A DNA stretch of 7,866 nucleotides, taken from positions 1-7,866 of the forward strand of contig JAVVEY010000118.1 of NCBI GenBank assembly GCA_032250675.1. The letters are read 5' to 3'. The stretch's first letter is position 1. Every line of letters begins with the position of its first letter. This document shows positions 1-6,250 of the stretch, piece after piece. The notes under the pieces are model-generated. The model did no database searches. It saw nothing but the letters and a program-made list of their open reading frames with translations, and was not told the DNA's origin. A program made the translations under genes and the position numbers. The stretch is from Gaopeijia sp032250675. GTDB lineage: Bacteria; Gemmatimonadota; Gemmatimonadetes; Longimicrobiales; Gaopeijiaceae.

Positions 1-381
1 CTCCGCACCGACCGCCTCCATCTCGGCATCGATCGAGCCGGTCCCCTCGTCGTTGGCGCCGTACACGAGGAGAAGCCCGCCGGGACGCAGGCACGCCGCC
101 GCCGCCCGCACCGCGAGGGCGAGCGCGGCGCGCGAGCGCGGCATCCGGAGCGCGGCGACGGCCGCGCCGGTCGCCGTCGGGAGCACCGTGCCCCTCCCCC
201 CCGGCCCCGCGCGGCGGTTCCACCGCCACACCTCGCGCCCGCCGAAATGGTCGCCGCCGCGCACCTCGTCGACCAGGAGGAGCGGGCCCGCATGCGCCGG
301 AGGGAGGGAGGGGAGGACGCGCTCCGCGAGGAGCTTCCACGCCGCCTCCTCACGCCACGCCGGATCGGAACGGCGTCCCAC
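1..381 (-). CDS. RsmC-like class I SAM-dependent methyltransferase, N-terminal part (3' end off the window)
   Basis: I translated this frame by hand: it is open from a GTG at 381 to the left edge, 127 residues, with no stop. Residues 80-83 (MPRS), 98-102 (LRPGG) and 103-113 (LLLVYGANDEG) follow the pattern of the N-terminal domain of RsmC/RlmG-type rRNA guanine-N2 methyltransferases, where a P-K/R-x-K/R segment precedes a helix and a strand ending in a G-x-N-x-x-G turn. The SAM-binding and NPP(F/Y) catalytic motifs would lie beyond the left edge, so activity cannot be judged. The start is chosen because the upstream stop TGA (385-387) ends the preceding gene in the same frame and GTG at 381 is the first possible start, 3 bases later. 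It is probably read from the same transcript as the VCBS lipoprotein. Family assignment rests on recalled motif similarity only; another small-domain methyltransferase is possible. Confidence 0.6.
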   Translation of the reverse strand, partial: MGRRSDPAWREEAAWKLLAERVLPSLPPAHAGPLLLVDEVRGGDHFGGREVWRWNRRAGPGGRGTVLPTATGAAVAALRMPRSRAALALAVRAAAACLRPGGLLLVYGANDEGTGSIDAEMEAVGAE

Positions 382-384
382 CTC

Positions 385-2301
385 TCAGTACGCCCGATTC
401 CGGAAGAAGAGGAGCCCGCCCCCCTGGTCGCCGACCACGAGGTCGAGATCGCCGTCCGCATCGATATCGACGAAGCGAGGCTGCGCGAGGCGCATCATCG
501 CGTCACCCAGAGGGGTGAGATCGCCGAGCCGGGTGCCCTCGGACTCGAAATCGGGGACAGCGCGCGTGCCCCGGTTTCGGTAGACGATGAACTCGCCTCT
601 CTCGTTCCCCACCACGAGGTCGAGGTCGCCCTCGCCGTCGAGATCGACGAGGGTCGGCGCGCTCCGGGAGCCCGCATCGATCCCGGCCAGATTGTCGGTG
701 ACGAGCTCGAAGCGCGGCGCGGTGGGCGAGCCGACATTCGCGTAGTGATTGATCTCACCTGACGACTCGCCGCCAATCAGGTCGAGATCGCCGTCGCCGT
801 CGAGGTCACCGGTCGTCGGGGTCGCGTAGCTCCCGCGCGTGAGGTCGACGAGGGGCGCGTCGGAAGCCGCCACGAAGTGGGGAGCGGTGGGCGTGCCGTC
901 GTTGCGAAACCAGCGGATGTCGCGGTTGAAGCTCCCGACGAGGAGGTCGAGGTCGCCATCGGCGTCGAGGTCGACGAGTTCGGGGGCCGAGTTGGTGAAG
1001 GCGACCCCGTCGAGGGTGCCGGCGAAGGCGAAGCGCGGCGCGCTCCGGGTGCCCACATTCTCGTAGTGATGCAGCGGGGGGGCGCCCGAGCTTTCGGGAT
1101 CGAGTCGCGAGCCGATGAGGAGGTCGAGATCGCCGTCCCCATCGAGGTCCCCGAAGGCGGGCACGGCGTCCGAGCCGATGTCGAGCTGATCGAGGAAGCG
1201 GTCGGTGACGAACGCGAAGCGGCCGCCCTCGGTGCCGCGGTAGTGAAAGAGGTTGTCGGCGGCGGAACGGTTCGCGTTGAAGGCTCCGCCGAGTACACCC
1301 ATCACGAGGTCCAGATGGCCGTCGCCGTCCAGATCCTCGAGCGCCGGAGCGTTGTAGCCACTCGTCAGGACTTCGCGATCGGCCGGGACCAGTACCGGAT
1401 CGACGTCGAGGTTGGGTCGCTCGCACGACCCGATATTCTCGATCAGGAGGAGTCCCGCCTCGAAGAAGTCGCCCCAGAAGAGATCGGGGTCCCCATCGTC
1501 GTCCCAATCGGCGAAGGCCATCGAGTTGGCACCATGCCGCGCGGTCGGCGCATCGGGCGCCTCTCCGGTCACGGCGAACTCGGCCACGATCTCGATATTC
1601 TCGAAGCGTTCCGCGACGAGGGTGAAGGCGGGCACCTCTCCCCGGAAGCTGTCGAATTCGTAGCGCGACACCGTACCGTCGATCCGGCCCAGGAAGACGT
1701 CGAACGCCCCATCGCAGTCGATGTCGTGAAACCACGGAAGGTTCTGCGCATCGGCGAAGAGCGCCTGGCCATTCGTCACCCGCACCGAGTCGTTCACGGT
1801 GTGAAGACGGGGCTCGCTCGCGCTGCCGACATTCTCGACATACCGCATGTAGCTCGAGGGGAGCTCATGGAAGAGGTCGAGGTCACCGTCGCCGTCGGCG
1901 TCGTGGAAGCGCGCCCACTCGCCGACTTCGAGCCCGTGCCACCGTGAAGTGCGCCATGCGTACGCGGGGCTCGTGGCCGAGCCGACATTCTCGAAGTACA
2001 TCAGCGAGCCCGAATACTTCTGGATGAAGAGGTCGAAATCACCGTCGCCGTCGATGTCGGCGAAGTGCGGTCGCGGCACCTCGAAGCCCCCGAGGAGGGG
2101 AAAGGTGTAGGCCTCGCCCTCGGGGCCGACGATCTCGAAGGGCGCCACCTCGCGTTCGAGACGGTCGCCGAGAGTGAATCGCGCCGGGCCGTCTCCGGGA
2201 GCCGGTCCGGTCGCGCTGCCTCCCGCACCGCCTCCCGCGCACGCCGACGTCGCGGCGAGGACGAGCGATGCAGTGAGTGTTTGGCCGTACCACGCCTTCA
2301 C
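385..2301 (-). CDS. VCBS/FG-GAP repeat lipoprotein with ten calcium-loop units
   Basis: A 638-residue exported protein. The N-terminus has a short hydrophobic stretch (LTASLVLAA) followed by TSAC at residues 18-21, a somewhat non-standard lipobox, then a Gly/Ala/Pro-rich linker to about residue 40, so it is probably lipid-anchored at Cys21. The rest is ten repeats, each carrying a DxDxDGxxD calcium loop, starting at residues 82, 134, 193, 265, 323, 385, 444, 499, 553 and 612. Most units also end in an aromatic-x-N-x-G-(S/T)-x-x-x-P segment (for example YENVGTRSAP at 413). The ninth loop has Glu in place of the third Asp. The last unit ends at FFRNRAY, so there is no sorting or outer-membrane domain after it. 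Such proteins fold as beta-propellers and usually act in surface binding or adhesion; no catalytic motif is seen. The GTG start overlaps the upstream TGA as GTGA, indicating translational coupling to the YVTN gene. Confidence 0.92.
   Translation of the reverse strand: MKAWYGQTLTASLVLAATSACAGGGAGGSATGPAPGDGPARFTLGDRLEREVAPFEIVGPEGEAYTFPLLGGFEVPRPHFADIDGDGDFDLFIQKYSGSLMYFENVGSATSPAYAWRTSRWHGLEVGEWARFHDADGDGDLDLFHELPSSYMRYVENVGSASEPRLHTVNDSVRVTNGQALFADAQNLPWFHDIDCDGAFDVFLGRIDGTVSRYEFDSFRGEVPAFTLVAERFENIEIVAEFAVTGEAPDAPTARHGANSMAFADWDDDGDPDLFWGDFFEAGLLLIENIGSCERPNLDVDPVLVPADREVLTSGYNAPALEDLDGDGHLDLVMGVLGGAFNANRSAADNLFHYRGTEGGRFAFVTDRFLDQLDIGSDAVPAFGDLDGDGDLDLLIGSRLDPESSGAPPLHHYENVGTRSAPRFAFAGTLDGVAFTNSAPELVDLDADGDLDLLVGSFNRDIRWFRNDGTPTAPHFVAASDAPLVDLTRGSYATPTTGDLDGDGDLDLIGGESSGEINHYANVGSPTAPRFELVTDNLAGIDAGSRSAPTLVDLDGEGDLDLVVGNERGEFIVYRNRGTRAVPDFESEGTRLGDLTPLGDAMMRLAQPRFVDIDADGDLDLVVGDQGGGLLFFRNRAY
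442..2058 (-). repeat. Ten-unit protein-coding repeat (calcium-loop motif)
   Basis: The DxDxDGxxD loops of the lipoprotein are visible in the DNA as recurring GTCGAGGTC/GCCGTCGCC-type tracts on the plus strand. They sit at 2032-2058, 1876-1902, 1699-1725, 1483-1509, 1309-1335, 1123-1149, 946-972, 781-807, 619-645 and 442-468. Spacing is about 160-190 bases except for one 216-base interval between the third and fourth unit, where about a dozen extra residues are inserted. The repetition follows from the protein repeat and is diverged between units, so it is an old internal duplication rather than a recent tandem array. Confidence 0.85.
2298..2301 (-). promoter_or_regulatory. GTGA stop-start overlap (translational coupling)
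   Basis: The TGA stop of the YVTN propeller gene (2300-2298) shares bases with the GTG start of the VCBS lipoprotein (2301-2299). No strong Shine-Dalgarno sequence precedes this GTG, only a G-rich stretch, so re-initiation by ribosomes finishing the upstream gene is the likely mode of translation. This ties the two propeller proteins together in expression. Confidence 0.8.
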
Positions 2302-3401
2302 CGGCGCGCCCCGATCCCGGTGGTGTTCTCACCCATCTCGAGCACGCCGATCACCTCGAGGGTGGCGAGATCGATCACGGTGAGGGTGCCTGTCGTGGGT
2401 CGCTTTCCGCCGTGTCCCATCGCGTCGTGCATCGATTCCGTGGCGGCCGCGCCTCCCATCGACATCTCGCCCATCTGCATCCCGCTCGGGCCGTTCGATG
2501 TCACGAAGAGTCGGCCGTCGACGATCTCGGCTCCGTGCGGTGCCGCGAGCGAGGCGGCCTCGATCCGGTGCACGACCTCGCCGCGATCGACATCCACCGC
2601 AACGACCGCATCGTCTCCCTTGACCGCGAACCAGACGGTGTGTCCGTCCGGCGCGAAGACGGGATGCCAGGGGCGCGCCCCGACCGGGACGCTCGCGCGG
2701 AGCACGGGAGCCGCCGGATCGGCGAGGTCGAAGATCAGGAGCCGGCCGGTCATCTCGGTCGTTCCCACCAGGGTGGCGCCGTCGGGGGAGACCGCGAACT
2801 GCACGACGGTGTGCACCGGGCCGTCCAGATTCAACAGCTCCATCTCGAAACTCTTCGCGTCGATCGAGGCGAGCTGGTTCTGCGCCAGACTCGCCGAGTA
2901 GATCCGGCCCAGGGTGGGCGCGAGAGCGAGCGCATGAGGACGGGGGAAGAAGACGTCGATCTCCTCGACCTGCATCGTTCGGGTATCGACCTCGCCGATC
3001 GAACGCGGCGGGTTCACGGCGCTCATCGAGCGCCCCACGTAGAGCCGGTCGGTGTCGGGCGCACGCACGAGGAGTCCCGGCACCTGGAATTCGACCTCGC
3101 CCACGAGCTCGTTTCGGCGGTCGAACTTCAGGATCCGGTTCTCCCCGATGAGCGAGACGTACCAGTGGCTCCCGTCGGGATCAACGGCGATGTGGTGCGG
3201 CTTGGCGTTCTCGCTGAAGCCGAGCGCGGTGAGGTCGATCCGTTCGACCTCCTCGAGGGTGTGCGCGTCCACGACCGAGACCTTCGCCTCACCCTGGATC
3301 GCCACATACACCATCTCCTGTCCCGCGAGAGGCGCGAAGGCGGCGATGGCGAGAACGACCACTCCGGAGATACCGCGCACAATCGACTTCATCGTCTTCA
3401 T
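2298..3401 (-). CDS. Secreted YVTN/YncE-like seven-bladed beta-propeller with Met/His-rich loop
   Basis: A 367-residue protein with a signal peptide (KSIVR, then a hydrophobic core at 11-26 ending APLAG, cleavage near residue 27). Seven blades can be followed, beginning near residues 30, 66, 107, 153, 194, 243 and 285. They carry YVTN-type strands such as AVDPDG (72-77), AVSPDG (203-208) and FAPDG (249-253), and closing strands such as VSVVDAHTLEEV and LTVIDLATLEVIG. Histidines recur at the blade entry: H69-H70, H156, H197, H246 and H289. Blade 7 contains a loop at 307-331 with five Met and two His. Family members are periplasmic or surface binding proteins, and some lyases such as Vgb share the fold; no known catalytic set is evident. 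The ATG at 3401 is chosen because AGGA lies 6 bases upstream and the signal peptide follows; the frame opens earlier, but those extra residues look non-coding. Confidence 0.9.
   Translation of the reverse strand: MKTMKSIVRGISGVVVLAIAAFAPLAGQEMVYVAIQGEAKVSVVDAHTLEEVERIDLTALGFSENAKPHHIAVDPDGSHWYVSLIGENRILKFDRRNELVGEVEFQVPGLLVRAPDTDRLYVGRSMSAVNPPRSIGEVDTRTMQVEEIDVFFPRPHALALAPTLGRIYSASLAQNQLASIDAKSFEMELLNLDGPVHTVVQFAVSPDGATLVGTTEMTGRLLIFDLADPAAPVLRASVPVGARPWHPVFAPDGHTVWFAVKGDDAVVAVDVDRGEVVHRIEAASLAAPHGAEIVDGRLFVTSNGPSGMQMGEMSMGGAAATESMHDAMGHGGKRPTTGTLTVIDLATLEVIGVLEMGENTTGIGARR
2409..2483 (-). other. Met/His-rich loop in the YVTN propeller
   Basis: Residues 307-331 of the YVTN protein contain M308, M310, M313, M315, M324, H325, M328 and H330 among Gly, Ala and Ser, in a pattern such as GMQMGEMSMGG and MHDAMGHGG. 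It interrupts blade 7 between strands LFVTSNG and TGTLTVIDL. Met- and His-rich flexible segments of this kind are known from periplasmic copper-handling proteins; metal binding here is inference. Confidence 0.6.
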
Positions 3402-3407
3402 ATCCAT

Positions 3408-3411
3408 TCCT
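3408..3411 (-). promoter_or_regulatory. Ribosome binding site of the YVTN gene
   Basis: The minus strand reads AGGA here, 6 bases before the ATG at 3401. Another in-frame ATG at 3407 directly abuts the AGGA and a third lies at 3392, so this spacing decides for 3401. Confidence 0.55.
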
Positions 3412-3432
3412 GGTTCGAATCGCTTCCCGGCT

Positions 3433-3449
3433 GGACCCGCTCCGGGTCC
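3433..3449 (-). promoter_or_regulatory. Perfect 7-bp hairpin in the YVTN leader
   Basis: GGACCCG at 3433-3439 pairs perfectly with CGGGTCC at 3443-3449 around a 3-base loop. It ends 32 bases upstream of the chosen ATG, so it would fold in the mRNA leader of the YVTN-VCBS operon. There is no U-run after it, so a terminator role is unlikely; it may only be a stable leader structure. Confidence 0.4.
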
Positions 3450-3491
3450 TCGCCTCATCCCGTCCGGCACGGCCACCCCCGGACGCGAAGC

Positions 3492-3523
3492 GGGGGAGGA
3501 AGAGCGCTCGCTCCTCCTCCCCC
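3492..3523 (-). terminator. Strong G/C hairpin between two propeller genes, possible terminator
   Basis: GGGGGAGGA (3492-3500) and TCCTCCCCC (3515-3523) are perfect 9-bp arms; the 14 bases between them include the palindrome GAGCGCTC. It lies 68 bases past the stop of the FG-GAP/choice-of-anchor B gene. There is no T-run on either strand, so a classical intrinsic terminator is not shown. It could stop or slow transcription between the two units or protect the 3' end of the upstream message. Confidence 0.4.
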
Positions 3524-3569
3524 ACAATCTACTGCAGAACCGATCTCCGTGGTCCCTGCTCCGGACGAT

Positions 3570-3582
3570 CGGAAGTCTTCCG
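3570..3582. other. Short palindrome just downstream of the choice-of-anchor B stop
   Basis: CGGAAGTCTTCCG has 6-base arms around a single central base, starting 8 bases after the TAG stop. Copies of TCCGGA flank the region and could form an alternative hairpin. With the two hairpins above it makes up most of the 189-base gap (3402-3590), in which I see no small gene and no convincing -35/-10 pair. Confidence 0.3.
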
Positions 3583-3590
3583 GAAAACGT

Positions 3591-5927
3591 CTAGAAGACG
3601 GTGCTCCGGACGGTCGGACGGACGATGAACATCCCCTCCGCTCCGGAGGTCACCAGCACCGTGCCGTCTCCGAAGTAGGGGTAGTTCGACCACGAGCCGC
3701 CGAAGCCCGGGGTGTTGTCACCGTACGGCACGGTATCGAAATGCGCGACCTCGACGGGGTTGGCCGGATCGGAAACATCGAGGATCCGCAGCCCCGAGAC
3801 GTAGTTCGACTGGAACATCAGGTTGCCCTGCACATAGAGGTTGTGATCCGACGATTCCTGCGTGCCGAGGTGCTCGGTCACGAGCTGCGGATCGTCGAGA
3901 TCCGAGACATCCCAGACGAGGGTGCGTGTACGCTCTACCAGCCCGTTGATCTCGTCGAGTTCGTCGTTGACGAAGAACCAGCGGTGGTCGTCGCTGAGCC
4001 ACCCCTGGTGGGTGTATCCGGGGCTCGGATAGGTCGCGTTCGAGATCGCGATCGTGTTCGAGGGATCGGTCACATCCGCCAGCGAGATCGCGGTCTCGTT
4101 CGCGGCGAAGCAGACCGCGCGTCCCTGCCATTCGGTATCCGGACCGTGGTAGTTCGTGCACTGGGCGTCGTGGGTGTACCCGGTGCCGGCGCGCCCGGTC
4201 TGCGGGTCGCTGAAGCACCCCGCGAAGGTCGGGTTGAGCGGATCGTTGATGTCGATGATGTGCAGCCCGCCCCCGCACGTCTCACCGCCACCGCGAGCGC
4301 CCACGGCGTAGGCGTGCCCGATGTCGGTGTTGATGACGATGTTGTGGACGCTCGCCACATCGGTGTAGAGCGCGTCGGCCTCGAAGAAGACCGGATCGCC
4401 ACTCGTGTGGTCCCGCAGGCGCGTGAGGTCGAAGACCTGCATTCCGTGCTGGCCGGCGCCATCCGAGACGATGAAGGTGTGATTGCTGAACACCTTCATG
4501 TCACGCCAGGCGCTCCGGTTCGCACCCTCGGTCATCATGAGGATTCCCACCACCCGCGGGTTCACCGCATCGGTGATGTCGACGAAGGAGGTGCGATCCT
4601 GCATCCCGACGATGGCGTACTTGCGATCCGTCTCGGGATCCTGCCATCCCCAGTTGTCATTCGTGTTGATCCCCGTCGATCCGTCCCCGGTGAGGGTCGA
4701 GATCGGGAGGAAGGAGACGAGGTCGACGTTGGAGCACTCCCACGCGACCACCTGATTCTCCTCGCACCGGACCTCTCCCCCGGTGACGGGATCGAATTCC
4801 TCGGCGGTTCCCTCGAGGGTGCCCGCCATCTCACCATTCTCGTAGATCGCCACCGCACCGATCCCACGCCCCGCACCGGGGGCGGCGACCGCGGTGAGGG
4901 AGGCGTCGCCGGCGAGCGCCGCACCGAAGGCTCCGTCGGCGAGATCACCCCCGTCCCACTTCGAGACGGACATCGCTTCGAGGTCGAAGGCGTAGACGCC
5001 CGAGCGCGAACCGATGAGGTGAAGGTCGCCCGCGGCCGTCATCGCCGAGCCGAAGCGCGTACCCGGGTCGCGGCGTCCCCGCTGCGGCGTCCCGTCGAAG
5101 GCGGAGAGGCGGGAGACGAACTCGATCTCGCCCTCCTCCTCGGCAAAGAGATAGACCGCCCCGATCCCCTCGCCCGACATCGGCGCACCGGCGACGAGCG
5201 ATCCGCCGTCGATGAGCACCGAGGTGCCGAGCTGGTCGTTGCGCCGCTGGCCGGCCTCGAGCCGACCCACGAGTTCGAGACCGCTCTGGGCCATCCGGAA
5301 GGCGTACGCGGTGCCCGCGCGGTTGTCGGAGCCGGGGGCACCGATCAGCGCGAGGTCGCCGTCAAAGTCGACGGAGGTACCGAAGCGGTCGTTGGCCACG
5401 AGGCCATCGGGCTCGATCATCGCGGTGTGCGTCCAGGTGCCGCCGTCGAGTCGGAAGAGGTGCGCGACGCCGGTGTTGTCGTTGAAGGCCGCTTCACCGA
5501 TGACGGCGTGGTTCCCCTCGACCGCCATCGCCGTCGGAGCCTCGACCGCGATCATCCCGCTGCGCGTCCAGCTTCCGCCACTCTTCGAGAAGACGTGCAC
5601 TCCGTCTCCGCCGGCCACGAGCATCGTCGAGCCCGACACCGAGATCGCGGCGCCGAATCCGTCACCCCACTCCGGATCGGGTGCGTTGATCACCTGGACC
5701 TCGACCCAGCTCGAACCCTCCTTCTCGTACACATACACCGCGCCGGGGCGGATGCGGGTCTCGCTCTCGCCCACGAAGACCTGACCGCCCGCCACGGCGA
5801 GGGTGCTGCCGAAGCTGGCCAGCCGTGCTTCGACCGTCCGGCCGTCCCACGAGGTCTGGGCGGACACGGGTGCTCCGATGAGGGCGACTGTCGCGCCCAG
5901 AAGCATCAGACGTCCGAACGTCTTCAT
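3591..5927 (-). CDS. Secreted FG-GAP propeller fused to choice-of-anchor B (LVIVD repeat) domain
   Basis: A 778-residue secreted protein. The signal peptide has hydrophobic residues LMLLGATVALIG and cleavage at VSA/Q (23/24). Residues about 36-365 hold seven FG-GAP units of the integrin type, beginning near 36, 89, 129, 180, 231, 290 and 332, with signatures such as DRFGTS, LIGAPG and GAVYLF: one complete seven-bladed propeller. Residues about 385-778 match the choice-of-anchor B domain: NWGWQDPETDRKYAIVG (425-441), SAWRDMKVF (472-480), GYTHDAQC (583-590), GYTHQGW (637-643), VNDELDE (653-659), and LVIVD-type strands such as LRILDVSDPANP (713-724). Paired cysteines (388/398, 551/571, 590/606) fit disulfides outside the cytoplasm. 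The protein ends RPTVRSTVF with no sorting or membrane anchor, unlike many family members. The ATG at 5927 is chosen for its AGGAGG and signal peptide; the open frame up to 6056 adds only improbable sequence. Role unknown; probably surface or periplasmic binding. Confidence 0.93.
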   Translation of the reverse strand: MKTFGRLMLLGATVALIGAPVSAQTSWDGRTVEARLASFGSTLAVAGGQVFVGESETRIRPGAVYVYEKEGSSWVEVQVINAPDPEWGDGFGAAISVSGSTMLVAGGDGVHVFSKSGGSWTRSGMIAVEAPTAMAVEGNHAVIGEAAFNDNTGVAHLFRLDGGTWTHTAMIEPDGLVANDRFGTSVDFDGDLALIGAPGSDNRAGTAYAFRMAQSGLELVGRLEAGQRRNDQLGTSVLIDGGSLVAGAPMSGEGIGAVYLFAEEEGEIEFVSRLSAFDGTPQRGRRDPGTRFGSAMTAAGDLHLIGSRSGVYAFDLEAMSVSKWDGGDLADGAFGAALAGDASLTAVAAPGAGRGIGAVAIYENGEMAGTLEGTAEEFDPVTGGEVRCEENQVVAWECSNVDLVSFLPISTLTGDGSTGINTNDNWGWQDPETDRKYAIVGMQDRTSFVDITDAVNPRVVGILMMTEGANRSAWRDMKVFSNHTFIVSDGAGQHGMQVFDLTRLRDHTSGDPVFFEADALYTDVASVHNIVINTDIGHAYAVGARGGGETCGGGLHIIDINDPLNPTFAGCFSDPQTGRAGTGYTHDAQCTNYHGPDTEWQGRAVCFAANETAISLADVTDPSNTIAISNATYPSPGYTHQGWLSDDHRWFFVNDELDEINGLVERTRTLVWDVSDLDDPQLVTEHLGTQESSDHNLYVQGNLMFQSNYVSGLRILDVSDPANPVEVAHFDTVPYGDNTPGFGGSWSNYPYFGDGTVLVTSGAEGMFIVRPTVRSTVF

Positions 5928-5931
5928 CTTG

Positions 5932-5937
5932 CCTCCT
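5932..5937 (-). promoter_or_regulatory. Shine-Dalgarno AGGAGG of the choice-of-anchor B gene
   Basis: A full AGGAGG consensus on the minus strand, 4 bases from the ATG at 5927. It rules out the longer open frame starting at 6056 as the true N-terminus and is the clearest ribosome site in the window. Confidence 0.75.
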
Positions 5938-5951
5938 GATGATGAAACAGA

Positions 5952-5974
5952 CCCGCCTCGCATGTACGGGCGGG
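5952..5974 (-). promoter_or_regulatory. Leader hairpin upstream of the choice-of-anchor B gene
   Basis: CCCGCC (5952-5957) pairs with GGCGGG (5969-5974) around 11 bases. It lies about 15 bases upstream of the AGGAGG, so it would fold in the 5' leader and could influence ribosome access. A role is inferred only from position. Confidence 0.3.
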
Positions 5975-6160
5975 CCAAAGTCGATCCGGTGAAGAGTGCG
6001 TCCCCCGAAGGAGTGCACAGTCTCCTACGATAAAGGAGTCTGGAAGATTCAGCCATATCGTGCTCGCGGTCGCGGCGCGCCCGCCTTCACGATCGACGGC
6101 TTCATCGACCCCGTCGTCCTCGAGGAAATAGACCCGCAGACCGGATCGCGTGTTGACCGC

Positions 6161-6172
6161 CGTTCGCGAACG
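6161..6172. promoter_or_regulatory. 12-bp perfect palindrome CGTTCGCGAACG
   Basis: A perfect 12-base inverted repeat in the gap upstream of the choice-of-anchor B gene. Its size and symmetry would suit a dimeric regulator, but a palindrome of this length can occur by chance in several kilobases of GC-rich DNA, and no second copy was found. Confidence 0.25.
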
Positions 6173-6250
6173 CCGCACGTACGACGATCGCCGGCACCCA
6201 CTCGATCCCCACCGACGCCATCAGACCTCTCCGTGGCGTCGCGTGGTCGG

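Noticed and set aside
877..1947. A 356-codon plus-strand frame with repeated EVEVAIAVEV-like segments
   Set aside because: The repeats are the reverse complement of the DxDxDGxxD loops of the lipoprotein. No family is recognisable and the minus-strand frame explains the region.
442..2058. CRISPR-like regular repetition in the DNA
   Set aside because: The periodic tracts are in frame within one protein, diverge between copies and encode calcium-loop repeats; spacing is not CRISPR-like.
2277..5939. An uninterrupted plus-strand reading frame of about 1220 codons antisense to two genes
   Set aside because: It runs opposite the YVTN and choice-of-anchor B genes and through their spacer. Its translation is rich in Arg, Asp, His, Glu and Val with no signal peptide or motif, as expected for the antisense of GC-rich codons. 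The minus-strand genes have clear families and ribosome sites.
5928..6056. A 43-residue N-terminal extension of the choice-of-anchor B protein from an ATG at 6056
   Set aside because: The ATG at 5927 has a full AGGAGG and is followed at once by a signal peptide, which would be buried by the extension.
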